From Clostridia bacterium (lineage in GTDB: Bacteria > Bacillota > Clostridia > Oscillospirales > CAG-272): a DNA stretch of 33,959 nucleotides. The DNA lies in the NCBI GenBank assembly GCA_017455945.1, contig JAFTLM010000039.1:1-33959 (forward strand), read 5' to 3'. The translations under genes and the position numbers were made by a program. Shown piece after piece: positions 1 through 8,238 of the stretch. The notes below the pieces were generated by a model, which was given only the letters and a program-made list of their open reading frames with translations, had not been told where the DNA came from and did no database searches. Every line of letters begins with the position of its first letter. The stretch's first letter is position 1.

Positions 1-2
1 AT

Positions 3-2168
3 GATAAGGTTGCGGCAGAAAAGGGAATTACAGATTACTATTCCGCAAACTATACGGGTATGGCACTCGCATATCGCGATTACCTTACCGGACCTTATTC
101 TACAGGAACACAGAACGAAAGTGCGGATAAGCAGACATCTGTTCTTACAAGACTTTCTTCCGATTCTTTCGAAAGTCAGATTCCTCTGTACCTCGAAACA
201 TTCGGTACTGTTGAAACGGTAGAAAAGATTCTTTCTATTCCCGTAAACGTAATGACACCTCTTACAACCTTCGGCAATATCAAGCAGATCTATAAGGATC
301 TCTCTCAGGAAGGCGTTGGTATATCCAATATTAACGTCAAGCTGACAGGATATGCTAACGGAGGTATGTACTCCACAGTGCCTTACGGACTTAAGTGGGA
401 AAATGCAGTAGGCGGAAAGAAGGGCTTCTCTGACCTTCTTAAGTTTGCTAAGGAGATCAACTCGGTTTCTCCCACAGACGGAAAGAATTTGGGAATTTTC
501 CCCGACTTCGATTTCGTGTACATCAATGAAACAGGATGGTTTGACGGCGTTTCGCTTCACGATCACGCTGTAAAAACCATTGACGACAGATATATAGGTA
601 AGTCTACGTACAGTGCAACCTATCAGGCACTTGTAAGTGACGAAAACCTTGCAATCTCTCCTGCATATTTCAGCAGATTCTATAACGAACTTGCTTCTAA
701 CTATCTGAAGTTCAGCACAAGCAAGGATAAAGGCTCTGACCTTAATATCTCTGTAGCAACTCTCGGTACAGATCTTAACTCCGACTTTGACGAGGACGAA
801 CCTTATAACCGTGAGGACTCCAAGAGCTTCACAGTTAAAGCGTTCAAGAACCTCTCTGAAACCTACGGAAACGTTATGACAACCGGCGGTAATGCTTACA
901 CATGGCAGTACGTAGACTATATTCTTGATATGCCTATCGACTCCAGCCGTTACCTTGCGGCAAGTAACGCTGTTCCTTTCTCGGGAATCGTGCTTCACGG
1001 ATATAAGCAGTATTCGGGCAGCCCAATTAATATGGAAGGTAACATCGATTACGGAATTCTTAAGGCTATAGAAAACGGTGCATCGCTCTACTTTATCCTT
1101 ACTTACGATAACGCTACCGTTCTTAAGGAAGATCCCAAGCTCAGCCAGTATTGTTCTGTAAGATATGATATCTGGGCAGGCGATTATAACGAAGACGGCG
1201 TGTTCGAAGCAGGCGACTTGGTAGATATCTACCATAAGTTGAATAACGTAACAAGCGATCTTCAGGATAAGCTTATAACAAATCACGTTATGCTTACAGG
1301 TAAGAGAGTTCCCGAGGCAGATGAGCTTGAGGCTGATATTATCGCAGAGGAAAAGGCTCGCCTTGAGAAGGAAGCTAAAGATGCAGCCGATAAGGCGGCT
1401 AAGGCTCGTAAGGAGCGTCTTGAAGCAAGAACCACAGCACTTGATAAGGCAAATGCTTCGTACATAAGTGCTGAGGCGGTTATCGCTAAGATTGAGAGTG
1501 CGGTTGCCGATATCGAGAAGCTTATGGGCGAACTTGTTGAGGCAGAGCAGAAGCTTGCTGACAAGAAGGCTGAGATCGAGGCAAAGACAAACGTTGATGA
1601 ACAGCAGGCTGCTGACGATGCGGCTCTCCTTGTAAGCCTTGAGAACGTTGTTAAGGCAAAGACAACCGCTGTTAACGTTGCATACGTAAATACCGTTGTT
1701 TCTTCTTACAACACAATAAAGGCAGCTTATGATAATATCCACGATATGGAGAGAATCATAAAAGAGGCTGTAGAGTACTTCACCGCTAATGACGAGTATT
1801 CTTACTCCGCCGAGTTCATCGAGGACTGCAAGAAGAAGGTTGCTCCTATCGAAGAGCTTTGCGCACAGATCGATGCTCTTGATGCAAGATCCAAGGCGGC
1901 TTACAATCAGATTATCACAATAGGTGCAGGCGTGCTTGAACCTATCGTTGAAGAAGAGGACGAAGTTGTTGAGGAAACATCTTCTGTTAACAGCAAGTAT
2001 CTTGTTGATGACGGAACTATAGTAGCTGTAACTTACGGCGAGATTGGTGACGATTACAGAACGTTCATTCTTAACTATAACTACTTTACTATCGAAGTAG
2101 AGTACGAGGGTCAGACTTACGAAATCGAAAAGTACGGTTTTGTAAAGCTCGACCACGATAAAAACTGA
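3..2168 (+). CDS. DUF5696-like extracellular protein, 5' partial
   Basis: The reading frame is open from base 3, so the gene begins outside the window and its signal peptide or lipobox cannot be seen; the ATG at 60 is internal. The visible ~720 residues have two parts. A globular region of about 430 residues is rich in Tyr, Asn and Asp and contains FPDFDFVYINETGWFDG. It is followed by a long Ala/Glu/Lys heptad-like stretch (about bases 1310-1900) predicted to be coiled coil, then a short acidic linker and a beta-rich C-terminus. From memory this resembles DUF5696 proteins, glycoside-hydrolase-like surface proteins often encoded beside sugar ABC permeases in Clostridia and Paenibacillus. That context matches here: two permease genes follow at 18 bp. 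The likely role is binding or processing of a glycan outside the cell before uptake. No catalytic residues can be assigned. The family call is moderate; the reality of the gene is certain. Confidence 0.72.
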   Translation, partial: DKVAAEKGITDYYSANYTGMALAYRDYLTGPYSTGTQNESADKQTSVLTRLSSDSFESQIPLYLETFGTVETVEKILSIPVNVMTPLTTFGNIKQIYKDLSQEGVGISNINVKLTGYANGGMYSTVPYGLKWENAVGGKKGFSDLLKFAKEINSVSPTDGKNLGIFPDFDFVYINETGWFDGVSLHDHAVKTIDDRYIGKSTYSATYQALVSDENLAISPAYFSRFYNELASNYLKFSTSKDKGSDLNISVATLGTDLNSDFDEDEPYNREDSKSFTVKAFKNLSETYGNVMTTGGNAYTWQYVDYILDMPIDSSRYLAASNAVPFSGIVLHGYKQYSGSPINMEGNIDYGILKAIENGASLYFILTYDNATVLKEDPKLSQYCSVRYDIWAGDYNEDGVFEAGDLVDIYHKLNNVTSDLQDKLITNHVMLTGKRVPEADELEADIIAEEKARLEKEAKDAADKAAKARKERLEARTTALDKANASYISAEAVIAKIESAVADIEKLMGELVEAEQKLADKKAEIEAKTNVDEQQAADDAALLVSLENVVKAKTTAVNVAYVNTVVSSYNTIKAAYDNIHDMERIIKEAVEYFTANDEYSYSAEFIEDCKKKVAPIEELCAQIDALDARSKAAYNQIITIGAGVLEPIVEEEDEVVEETSSVNSKYLVDDGTIVAVTYGEIGDDYRTFILNYNYFTIEVEYEGQTYEIEKYGFVKLDHDKN

Positions 2169-2186
2169 GAAAGGGGGCAATAAAAA

Positions 2187-3149
2187 ATGACAAATTCAGA
2201 AAAAATAACCGCGAAGCCGGTTAAAAAAAGAAAAGGTGCCTCCCTTGACAGAAAAAAGGCAAGAGCCGGATGGGTGTTCGTACTGCCCTTTATAATCGGT
2301 CTTGTAGTGGTATACCTGCCAATTATTTGGACATCACTTAAGCTTAGCTTCCACCAGATGGTTGTACAGCAAGGCGGTGGTTATGAGCTTGAGTGGGTAG
2401 GATTTGAAAACTACCAGGAAGCCTGGTTTGGCGGTTCCAACTTTATCGAGACCTTGATACTTGGTATTAAGAACCTCGCATTTGAAATCCCCGCAATTAT
2501 TATCTTCTCGCTCTTTATGGCTATTCTTCTTAACCAGAAGATGGCGGGCAGAGGTGTGTTCCGTGCTATATTCTTTATCCCCGTTATCCTTTCAACAGGT
2601 CTTATGGAATCTATCGATGCACAGAACTCTTTTGCCTCAATGATGGAGTCAACAGGAGATATGTCGAACTCGGGTTCAAGTGCATCGGCAGAAATAGTAA
2701 ACGCACTTGATATTTAAGCACTGTTCGCTAATATGAAGGTCGGTACAGAGCTTGTTCAGTACGTTACCGATATGATTAATAACATCTACGGTATCGTAAA
2801 CCGCTCGGGTGTACAGATGCTTATATTCCTTGCAGGTCTTCAGTCAATTTCTCCCGCAATTTACGAGTCTTGTTCTATAGACGGTGCTACTGCGTGGGAA
2901 ACCTTCTGGAAGATAACGCTACCGATGATAAGCCCGATGATCTTGGTAAATGCGGTTTATACCATTATAGACGCATTTACAACAGAATCCAACGTGGTTA
3001 TGAGAGTGGTATTGAATCCCAATGTTCAGGGAAGCCCTATGGGCGTAGGTTCTGCAATGGGATGGACCTACTTCTTGGTCGTTGCGTTGATATTGGCGGC
3101 GGTTGCCGGACTTATGTCGGCATTCGTCTTCTACCAGAAAAAGAAATAA
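2187..3149 (+). pseudogene. MalF-type sugar ABC permease interrupted by in-frame TAA
   Basis: Two halves lie in the same frame: 2187-2717 (176 aa) and 2718-3149, separated only by TAA at 2715-2717. Together they make about 320 codons, the normal length of a MalF/LplB-type carbohydrate ABC permease. The first half has a basic cytoplasmic N-terminus, a membrane helix (GWVFVLPFIIGLVVVYLP) and two further helices ending near FFIPVILSTG. The second half carries further helices and the ATPase-contacting EAA-type loop (ESCSIDGATAWETFWKITLP), then a final helix and a KKK tail. The stop falls in the extracytoplasmic loop after the third helix. The next ATG (2733) has no convincing ribosome binding site, whereas 2187 follows AGAAAGGGGG. 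The reading resumes without a frame change, so a single base substitution (for example GAA to TAA) would explain it. It may be a true nonsense mutation, a sequencing error, or strain-level variation. If real, the transporter is probably inactive. Confidence 0.8.
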
Positions 3150-3161
3150 GGAGGTGTTTAT

Positions 3162-4229
3162 ATGAATATTCAGGAACAACCTAAGGTTGCAAAAGAAACA
3201 AAAAAGAAGATTCGCGTAGAATTTGAAAGAACACCTCTTAAAGAAAGACTTAAAGCAAAGTTTTTGTCTCTCTTCTTCTTGAAGAAGGTAACGTGGTTTA
3301 TATTCAGACTTACACTTCTTGTGGGAATTTCCTACGTAGTTCTGTTCCCGTTCTTCTCTAAGATAGCAGGTTCGCTTATGCATCCCGATGACCTTCTGGA
3401 TGCAACCGTAAGAATTATTCCCAAGCACTTTACGCTTGATATATACAAATATATAATTCTTGAAAACGGATATTTTGAGGCTTTGAAGAATACGTTTACA
3501 CTTTCTTTGAGTACCGCGATTATCCAGACGTTTATATGTTGTATTATCGCTTACGGTCTTGCAAAGTTCAAGTTCAGAGGAAATCAAGCGGTGTTTATCG
3601 CAGTTATTATAACAATGCTTATTCCCCGTGAGATTCTTAACTTCTCTTACAGTTTGAACTTTACGTATTTCGATGTGTTCGGTATTTTCGGATTGCTTTC
3701 AAATATCGGAATTTTGCCTGATTCCTGGGCACACGGTATAAACTTTATGAACTCCGACTGGCCGCTGATGATTCTTTCGTTCACAGGCTTGGCGTTCAAG
3801 AACGGTCTTTACATCTTTATGCTCAGACAGTTCTTCTGCGGCGTTCCCGATGAACTTGAAGAGTCTGCATATATCGACGGTTCGGGTGTTTACCGTACGT
3901 TCGTACAGATTATTCTTCCTCTTTCCATTCCTATGATGGTAACAGTATTTATGTTCGCATTCTGCTGGCAGTGGACAGATGACTTCTATACGACGTTGTT
4001 CTACGGAGGTAAAGGAAATCTCCTTATGCCCGATATAATCCAGGAAACTCCCGAGACACTTAATATCATGATTAAGGAAGATAACTACGCTGCGGTAAGA
4101 GGTATTTATACGGCGTCTGTAAAGAATACGTGTGGTATCCTTATCATAGCTCCGCTGATTGTGCTTTACGCATTCGGTCAGAAGTTCCTTGTTCAAGGTA
4201 TCGAGCGTTCCGGACTTACTGCGGATTAA
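3162..4229 (+). CDS. MalG-type carbohydrate ABC transporter permease
   Basis: This 355-aa inner-membrane permease of the binding-protein-dependent sugar transport family (MalG/LplC-like) would pair with the upstream MalF-type subunit and an ATPase not encoded here. Predicted helices begin near residue 45 (VTWFIFRLTLLVGISYVVLF) and recur through the protein. The EAA loop that docks on the ATPase is seen as EESAYIDGSGVYRTFVQIIL followed by PLSIP, around residues 232-256. The C-terminus (KFLVQGIERSGLTAD) is typical of the family. The first 45 residues are long and basic, somewhat extended compared with MalG. The start ATG is preceded by AGGAGG at an ideal distance, 12 bp after the broken permease. 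No substrate-binding protein is in view; it may lie upstream of the window. Confidence 0.92.
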   Translation: MNIQEQPKVAKETKKKIRVEFERTPLKERLKAKFLSLFFLKKVTWFIFRLTLLVGISYVVLFPFFSKIAGSLMHPDDLLDATVRIIPKHFTLDIYKYIILENGYFEALKNTFTLSLSTAIIQTFICCIIAYGLAKFKFRGNQAVFIAVIITMLIPREILNFSYSLNFTYFDVFGIFGLLSNIGILPDSWAHGINFMNSDWPLMILSFTGLAFKNGLYIFMLRQFFCGVPDELEESAYIDGSGVYRTFVQIILPLSIPMMVTVFMFAFCWQWTDDFYTTLFYGGKGNLLMPDIIQETPETLNIMIKEDNYAAVRGIYTASVKNTCGILIIAPLIVLYAFGQKFLVQGIERSGLTAD

Positions 4230-4255
4230 TCTTAACTTTGTTGAAAAAACAATAT

Positions 4256-4285
4256 ATCAAGCCATCGCGTATGCGGTGGCTTGAT
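4256..4285 (+). terminator. Intergenic hairpin after ABC permease genes
   Basis: A 13-bp stem (4256-4268 with 4273-4285, one G-U pair) encloses a GTAT loop. There is no U-tract after it, so termination may be weak or the element may be an RNA processing or attenuation site before the DUF4091 gene, whose ribosome binding site begins 9 bp later. Confidence 0.5.
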
Positions 4286-4303
4286 GTGTAAACGGAGGTT
4301 TTT

Positions 4304-5953
4304 ATGGCAATTAAAATTCTGACGTCAATGGAGAAATGCTTTCTCGACGAAAAAATTTGTGATAAAAAAGAAAAGAACAGCTTTGTAATGTTCAAAAATG
4401 AAAAGCTGTCGTTTCAAGTAGCGTATTCGTTTGAAGGCGTATATAATGCCCTTGTCTCTGTAAAATTGGAGGGAAGCCTGGCTCAGTATGCCAATATCAG
4501 GCAGGTTGTGCCGGTGCCTGTAGCATATCCGGTGAGAAACGATACCAAATGTAACTCCGATTGCCTGCGTAATACACCGGGGCTTTACCCCGACGTTATC
4601 CGCCCATTGCATTATAACGGTCAGATAAAAGTTATTGAGAATCAGTTGCAAACTCTGATGATAGACGTAAAGCTTCCCCAAAACGCTGAAATAAGCGATG
4701 GTAATCTTGTGATTACGCTTGTAGGCAATACCTTTTCCGAAAGTGCGGAAGCTAAAATTCATATCGTAAACGCAGAGCTTCCGCCACAGAAGCTTATTCA
4801 TACAGAGTGGTTTTATACCGACTGTATAGCCGAGGCTTATCATACCGAAGCTTTTTCGGAGAAGCATTGGAAATATATAGAAAGCTTTGTGAAAACAGCG
4901 GTTGATAACGGAATAAATATGATATTAACCCCCGTTTTTACCCCCGAACTTGATACCTATATCGGCGGAGAACGTATGACAACACAGCTTGTTGACATCA
5001 CGGTGGAATCCGAAGATAAATACAGCTTTGGTTTCAGTAAGCTTGACAGATGGATAGATATGTGCCTCAGATTGGGCGTGGAATATTTTGAAATTCCTCA
5101 CTTCTTTACGCAATGGGGAGCAAAAAGTGCACCTAAATTTGTAGCAAAGGTAAACGGCAGAAAAAAGAAAATTTTCGGTTGGGAAACCGACTCGATGGGA
5201 AATGAGTATAAAAACTTTCTTTCGCAGTTTATTCCTGCTCTCGTTGGCTTTTTGAAGGAAAAAGGCGTGGATAAAAATTGCTACTACCACGTTTCTGATG
5301 AGCCTAATATGAATAATCTTGAACAGTATAAAGCCTGCAAAGAGCTTATAGCACCATACCTTAAGGAGTATAATATTATTGACGCACTGTCTCACGTGGA
5401 GTTTTACGATACAGGCGTGTTGGAAAATCCGATTCCAAGTATTCATAAAATAGAAGATTTTATAGAGCGAAAAATTCCCGATTTGTGGGCTTACTATTGC
5501 GGATTCGGTATAACTACAGAATCACAGCGAATGATAGCACAAAGCTCTTTCAGAACTCGAATTTTGGGAGTACAGCTTTATAAATATAATATAGTTGGCT
5601 TCTTGCACTGGGGCTATAATTTCTATCATAATCAAAGATCTTACGATTATGTGGACCCGTTCGGTTGCACCGACGCGGAATACTTCGCACCCTCAGGCGA
5701 CGGATTTTTGGTGTATCCCGGAACCGACGGCGAGGCGTGGGAATCACTCCGCCTTAATTCTATGAGAGAAGCAATGGACGATATCCGAGCATTGGAACTT
5801 TGTGAGTCGATTTGCGGCAAAGAGGCTGTTGATAAGCTGATATCGGAAGGCGTAGACGGCGAGCTTACATTTAAAAATTATCCCAGAAACAACGATTACC
5901 TTATAGAACTTCGTGAAAAAGTTGCACTCGCAATAGATGCTAAGTTAAAATAA
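4304..5953 (+). CDS. DUF4091 domain glycoside-hydrolase-like protein
   Basis: A 549-aa protein with no signal peptide, so probably cytoplasmic. The first ~150 residues look like a beta-sandwich, followed by a TIM-barrel-like region and the C-terminal DUF4091 segment. Recognisable elements are YHVSDEPN near residue 328 (an acidic pair in the position expected of a catalytic site), LWAYYCG, a Trp/Tyr-rich stretch GFLHWGYNFYHNQ, and a C-terminal part with FLVYPG and RLNSMREAMDDIRALEL. From family knowledge, DUF4091 proteins are related to glycoside hydrolases and often sit in glycan-use loci; few have a defined substrate. GGAGG precedes the ATG. It lies 74 bp after the permease genes and probably belongs to the same uptake cluster, acting on an imported oligosaccharide. 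Substrate unknown. Confidence 0.83.
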   Translation: MAIKILTSMEKCFLDEKICDKKEKNSFVMFKNEKLSFQVAYSFEGVYNALVSVKLEGSLAQYANIRQVVPVPVAYPVRNDTKCNSDCLRNTPGLYPDVIRPLHYNGQIKVIENQLQTLMIDVKLPQNAEISDGNLVITLVGNTFSESAEAKIHIVNAELPPQKLIHTEWFYTDCIAEAYHTEAFSEKHWKYIESFVKTAVDNGINMILTPVFTPELDTYIGGERMTTQLVDITVESEDKYSFGFSKLDRWIDMCLRLGVEYFEIPHFFTQWGAKSAPKFVAKVNGRKKKIFGWETDSMGNEYKNFLSQFIPALVGFLKEKGVDKNCYYHVSDEPNMNNLEQYKACKELIAPYLKEYNIIDALSHVEFYDTGVLENPIPSIHKIEDFIERKIPDLWAYYCGFGITTESQRMIAQSSFRTRILGVQLYKYNIVGFLHWGYNFYHNQRSYDYVDPFGCTDAEYFAPSGDGFLVYPGTDGEAWESLRLNSMREAMDDIRALELCESICGKEAVDKLISEGVDGELTFKNYPRNNDYLIELREKVALAIDAKLK

Positions 5954-5955
5954 AT

Positions 5956-5983
5956 AAGTGCCGACTCGTTTGAGTCGGCACTT
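5956..5983. terminator. Bidirectional intrinsic terminator
   Basis: A perfect 12-bp stem (5956-5967 with 5972-5983) with a GTTT loop, 2 bp after the DUF4091 stop. It is followed by GTTTTAT on the plus strand and ATTTATTTT on the minus strand. It sits exactly between two convergent genes and can serve both. Confidence 0.85.
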
Positions 5984-5986
5984 GTT

Positions 5987-7528
5987 TTATGAAAGCATAT
6001 ATTTGTAATCCATTTCTTCGGCAATGTCGTTGAGCGTCGAAATAAAATAAACTGTAAATATGATATATACTATAAATTCAACTACCCAAATATACAAAAG
6101 CCACTTTACCCGTTCGGTGGATCTGACAAGAAGTGCGTAGGTGATACTGCTTGCACCCGCAAATCCCGCAAGTATGCCGGTTATGATAAGTCTCTTTTTT
6201 AACATAGCGTGGATGTATTTTATCTTTTCTTCAGCATAAAAATTACCGCTGCTTATAGGTGCAAATCCTGTGTTTTCTTTGATTATTTTTGACAGTATGG
6301 GAAGTATGGAAATAATCATAAGCACGAAGAGTACCGAATCTACCAGTCTGAATCTTGTAAGCTCAACAAAAGCATTGTAGGCTTCGGGAATAAAATAGGA
6401 TTTTGACAGAGTGTGTTCTGTGAAAAATGCCCTGTTTTTAATGTAGACTAACAACGAGCTGGCAAAATATCCGCCGGTGAAAATGTAGCTTATAAGCGGC
6501 ACTTTGCCTATTCTGCCAACCACAATAAGCATTCCAAACAAAATGATCGGTGAAATAAAGTCGGGTAATATGCTGGAATTGTCAATGTAAAAGTCAATGT
6601 TAAATGCGATTGCTACAGAGAGAAATGCGAATGCAATTTTTATATACCGCTGTGTAAAGAGGAAAGTTTTTGGGGTTACCTCTGCGGTGTATTTCTCAGA
6701 AAGCTCGTTGATGAACGGCTTGTCTTTTATTATGGAGCGAATGTAGCGGATGAACTTGAAAAGCCATACAAAGCTAAGCGGGATAAGTATCATCAGCGAC
6801 AGTGCTCGGAATGCGTCAACAAATTTTGAATAGTCTATATAGTATGGCGATTCGACCAATCCGAGAATTTCGGGGGCAAAGGTTATTGCAGGCTTGAGAC
6901 AAACAAAAAGGAACGTGAATTTTGCAATCTTTTCCGTAGCATTTTTGCGGGGTCTCGGAGCTTTGGGGGCAGAATGTACTTTTTCTTTTTTTACGATGTT
7001 TTTTTGTGTGGCAGGATTTGTACCGTGCTTTGCTTTCTTTTCTTTTCGCTTTTGATTGAATTTTCGTATAGTGTTCGCCGTTTCTTTAAAAAGTTTTTTT
7101 AAGAAATTAGGAATCTTTCGCTCTGTAATTCTGAAAATCGCGGTGGATTCGTGTCTGGAGCCGAGATATATAAACCCTTCAAAAAAAGCCTTGTAAGCGG
7201 GAATCAAAAAGATTATCTCGAGTATACCGAACGTGAAACAGAACAGCATCAAAGCCGCGTCTTGTTCATCGTGAGTAAGGAACCCGAAAACAAACAAAAC
7301 CGAAAGAGCTTGAGCCAAACTGACGATAATGAGCTTTTTAAAGTTCCGTGCAGCCTCTTCAAAGTGATAGTTCAAGTCGGAAAGCTGATATATTCCCCAC
7401 AGTAAGAAAGCATAACCGATGAAGTCAGGAAGGAGGTCTATTATAACAAAATTGGGGTTGAACAGGAAAAGTGCGGCAATAAAAAGCTTGCCCATTCCAA
7501 GGTTCTTTTTGACTCTTCCTATTTTCAT
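5987..7528 (-). CDS. Multi-pass membrane protein, unknown function
   Basis: This 513-aa protein is not assigned to a characterised family. It has many hydrophobic segments: several in the first ~130 residues, a long Lys/Arg-rich cytoplasmic stretch around residues 145-195, then further helices to the C-terminus. A motif near residues 33-40 (IIDLLPDFIGY) recurs imperfectly near residue 320 (YIDNSSILPDFI), each followed by a hydrophobic helix, which suggests that the two membrane halves arose by duplication. The ATG follows AGAGGTGA at a good distance and lies 12 bp after the stop of the preceding membrane gene, so it is the last gene of the secA operon. The link with secA may hint at an envelope role, but nothing in the sequence shows an enzymatic function. 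Confidence 0.85.
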   Translation of the reverse strand: MKIGRVKKNLGMGKLFIAALFLFNPNFVIIDLLPDFIGYAFLLWGIYQLSDLNYHFEEAARNFKKLIIVSLAQALSVLFVFGFLTHDEQDAALMLFCFTFGILEIIFLIPAYKAFFEGFIYLGSRHESTAIFRITERKIPNFLKKLFKETANTIRKFNQKRKEKKAKHGTNPATQKNIVKKEKVHSAPKAPRPRKNATEKIAKFTFLFVCLKPAITFAPEILGLVESPYYIDYSKFVDAFRALSLMILIPLSFVWLFKFIRYIRSIIKDKPFINELSEKYTAEVTPKTFLFTQRYIKIAFAFLSVAIAFNIDFYIDNSSILPDFISPIILFGMLIVVGRIGKVPLISYIFTGGYFASSLLVYIKNRAFFTEHTLSKSYFIPEAYNAFVELTRFRLVDSVLFVLMIISILPILSKIIKENTGFAPISSGNFYAEEKIKYIHAMLKKRLIITGILAGFAGASSITYALLVRSTERVKWLLYIWVVEFIVYIIFTVYFISTLNDIAEEMDYKYMLS

Positions 7529-7540
7529 GACATCACCTCT

Positions 7541-8230
7541 TTATTTTTTCTTGCGTTTTTTGTGCGTAGGAATATTTGAACTTGTCTTAGGGGCAGATTG
7601 TGCATCTCTTTTTTTTCTGCGTTCTGCCTCTCGCTCCTCTTGACGGCGTCTGAATTCGTTTATAAATTCAAACCGTGATGGCTTTTGCGGTGCGTCAACG
7701 TCTTCGGGTGCACATATTTTGTGGAAGCACTTGAATATGAGAATAAGTGTAAATACAGGGAAGAGCAGACGCATCATCGACACCGTGATGGTGAGCTGTT
7801 GGTTGCCGAAATTGAAGAAAAGTGCCAGCACCAACGATACCATTTCAACGGCAAATGAGATAAGAATGAATATAAAATTTGTTTTTGCCATAGCTATTAC
7901 GTCGGGTAGGTCGGTGTCTTTTCCCAACGACGCGATGGAAATAAACATAAAACAATGAAACAGTGTGCGTGCACTCAACGTGACTAACGTGATTATACCG
8001 TCCCACACGCCCCAGCTTCCCGTAAAGAACTGAATTGCCTCACAGAGTGCACAGAGCGATATAACGATGAGCGGAAATACTGCACGCCAAAGGCTGTGTT
8101 TGTATTCGGATATCTTCTGTAAAGCTAAAAATATAACGTAACAGCCGATGAGCGAAAACAGAAAGCCGTAGCTGTTCAGTGACATCAAAAACGCACTGAG
8201 ATAGCCGAAGAAAAGTAATCCAAATCCCAT
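7541..8230 (-). CDS. Small multi-pass membrane protein with basic tail
   Basis: A 229-aa protein of unknown function. About five or six hydrophobic segments occupy residues 1-170 (for example NSYGFLFSLIGCYVIFLAL). They are followed by a strongly charged cytoplasmic tail rich in Arg, Lys and Glu that ends THKKRKKK. A short SAPK element in the tail also occurs in the basic linker of the next gene's product, which hints at related proteins or a shared partner. It starts 8 bp after the secA stop and ends 12 bp before the next gene, so the three are almost certainly co-transcribed. A weak TGAGGT ribosome binding site overlaps the secA stop, consistent with translational coupling. Confidence 0.82.
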   Translation of the reverse strand: MGFGLLFFGYLSAFLMSLNSYGFLFSLIGCYVIFLALQKISEYKHSLWRAVFPLIVISLCALCEAIQFFTGSWGVWDGIITLVTLSARTLFHCFMFISIASLGKDTDLPDVIAMAKTNFIFILISFAVEMVSLVLALFFNFGNQQLTITVSMMRLLFPVFTLILIFKCFHKICAPEDVDAPQKPSRFEFINEFRRRQEEREAERRKKRDAQSAPKTSSNIPTHKKRKKK

Positions 8231-8238
8231 ATCAAACC

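Noticed and set aside
1..222. 73-aa open frame at the left edge
   Set aside because: It overlaps the long frame-3 coding region, which is open through the same bases and continues for over 2 kb with protein-like composition.
1310..1900. Tandem-repeat array in the DUF5696-like gene
   Set aside because: The Ala/Glu/Lys-rich stretch is heptad-like at the protein level but has no exact DNA repeat unit; it is coiled coil, not a repeat locus.
2715..2717. Recoding of TAA as an amino acid (alternative genetic code)
   Set aside because: TAA ends many intact genes here (MalG-type permease, DUF4091 protein, mnmA, Gfo/Idh, rplM, rpsI), so it is a normal stop.
2919..3587. 222-codon minus-strand frame across the two permease genes
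   Set aside because: It is Cys/Arg/Tyr-rich, without promoter or ribosome binding site, and opposite two well-supported coding frames.
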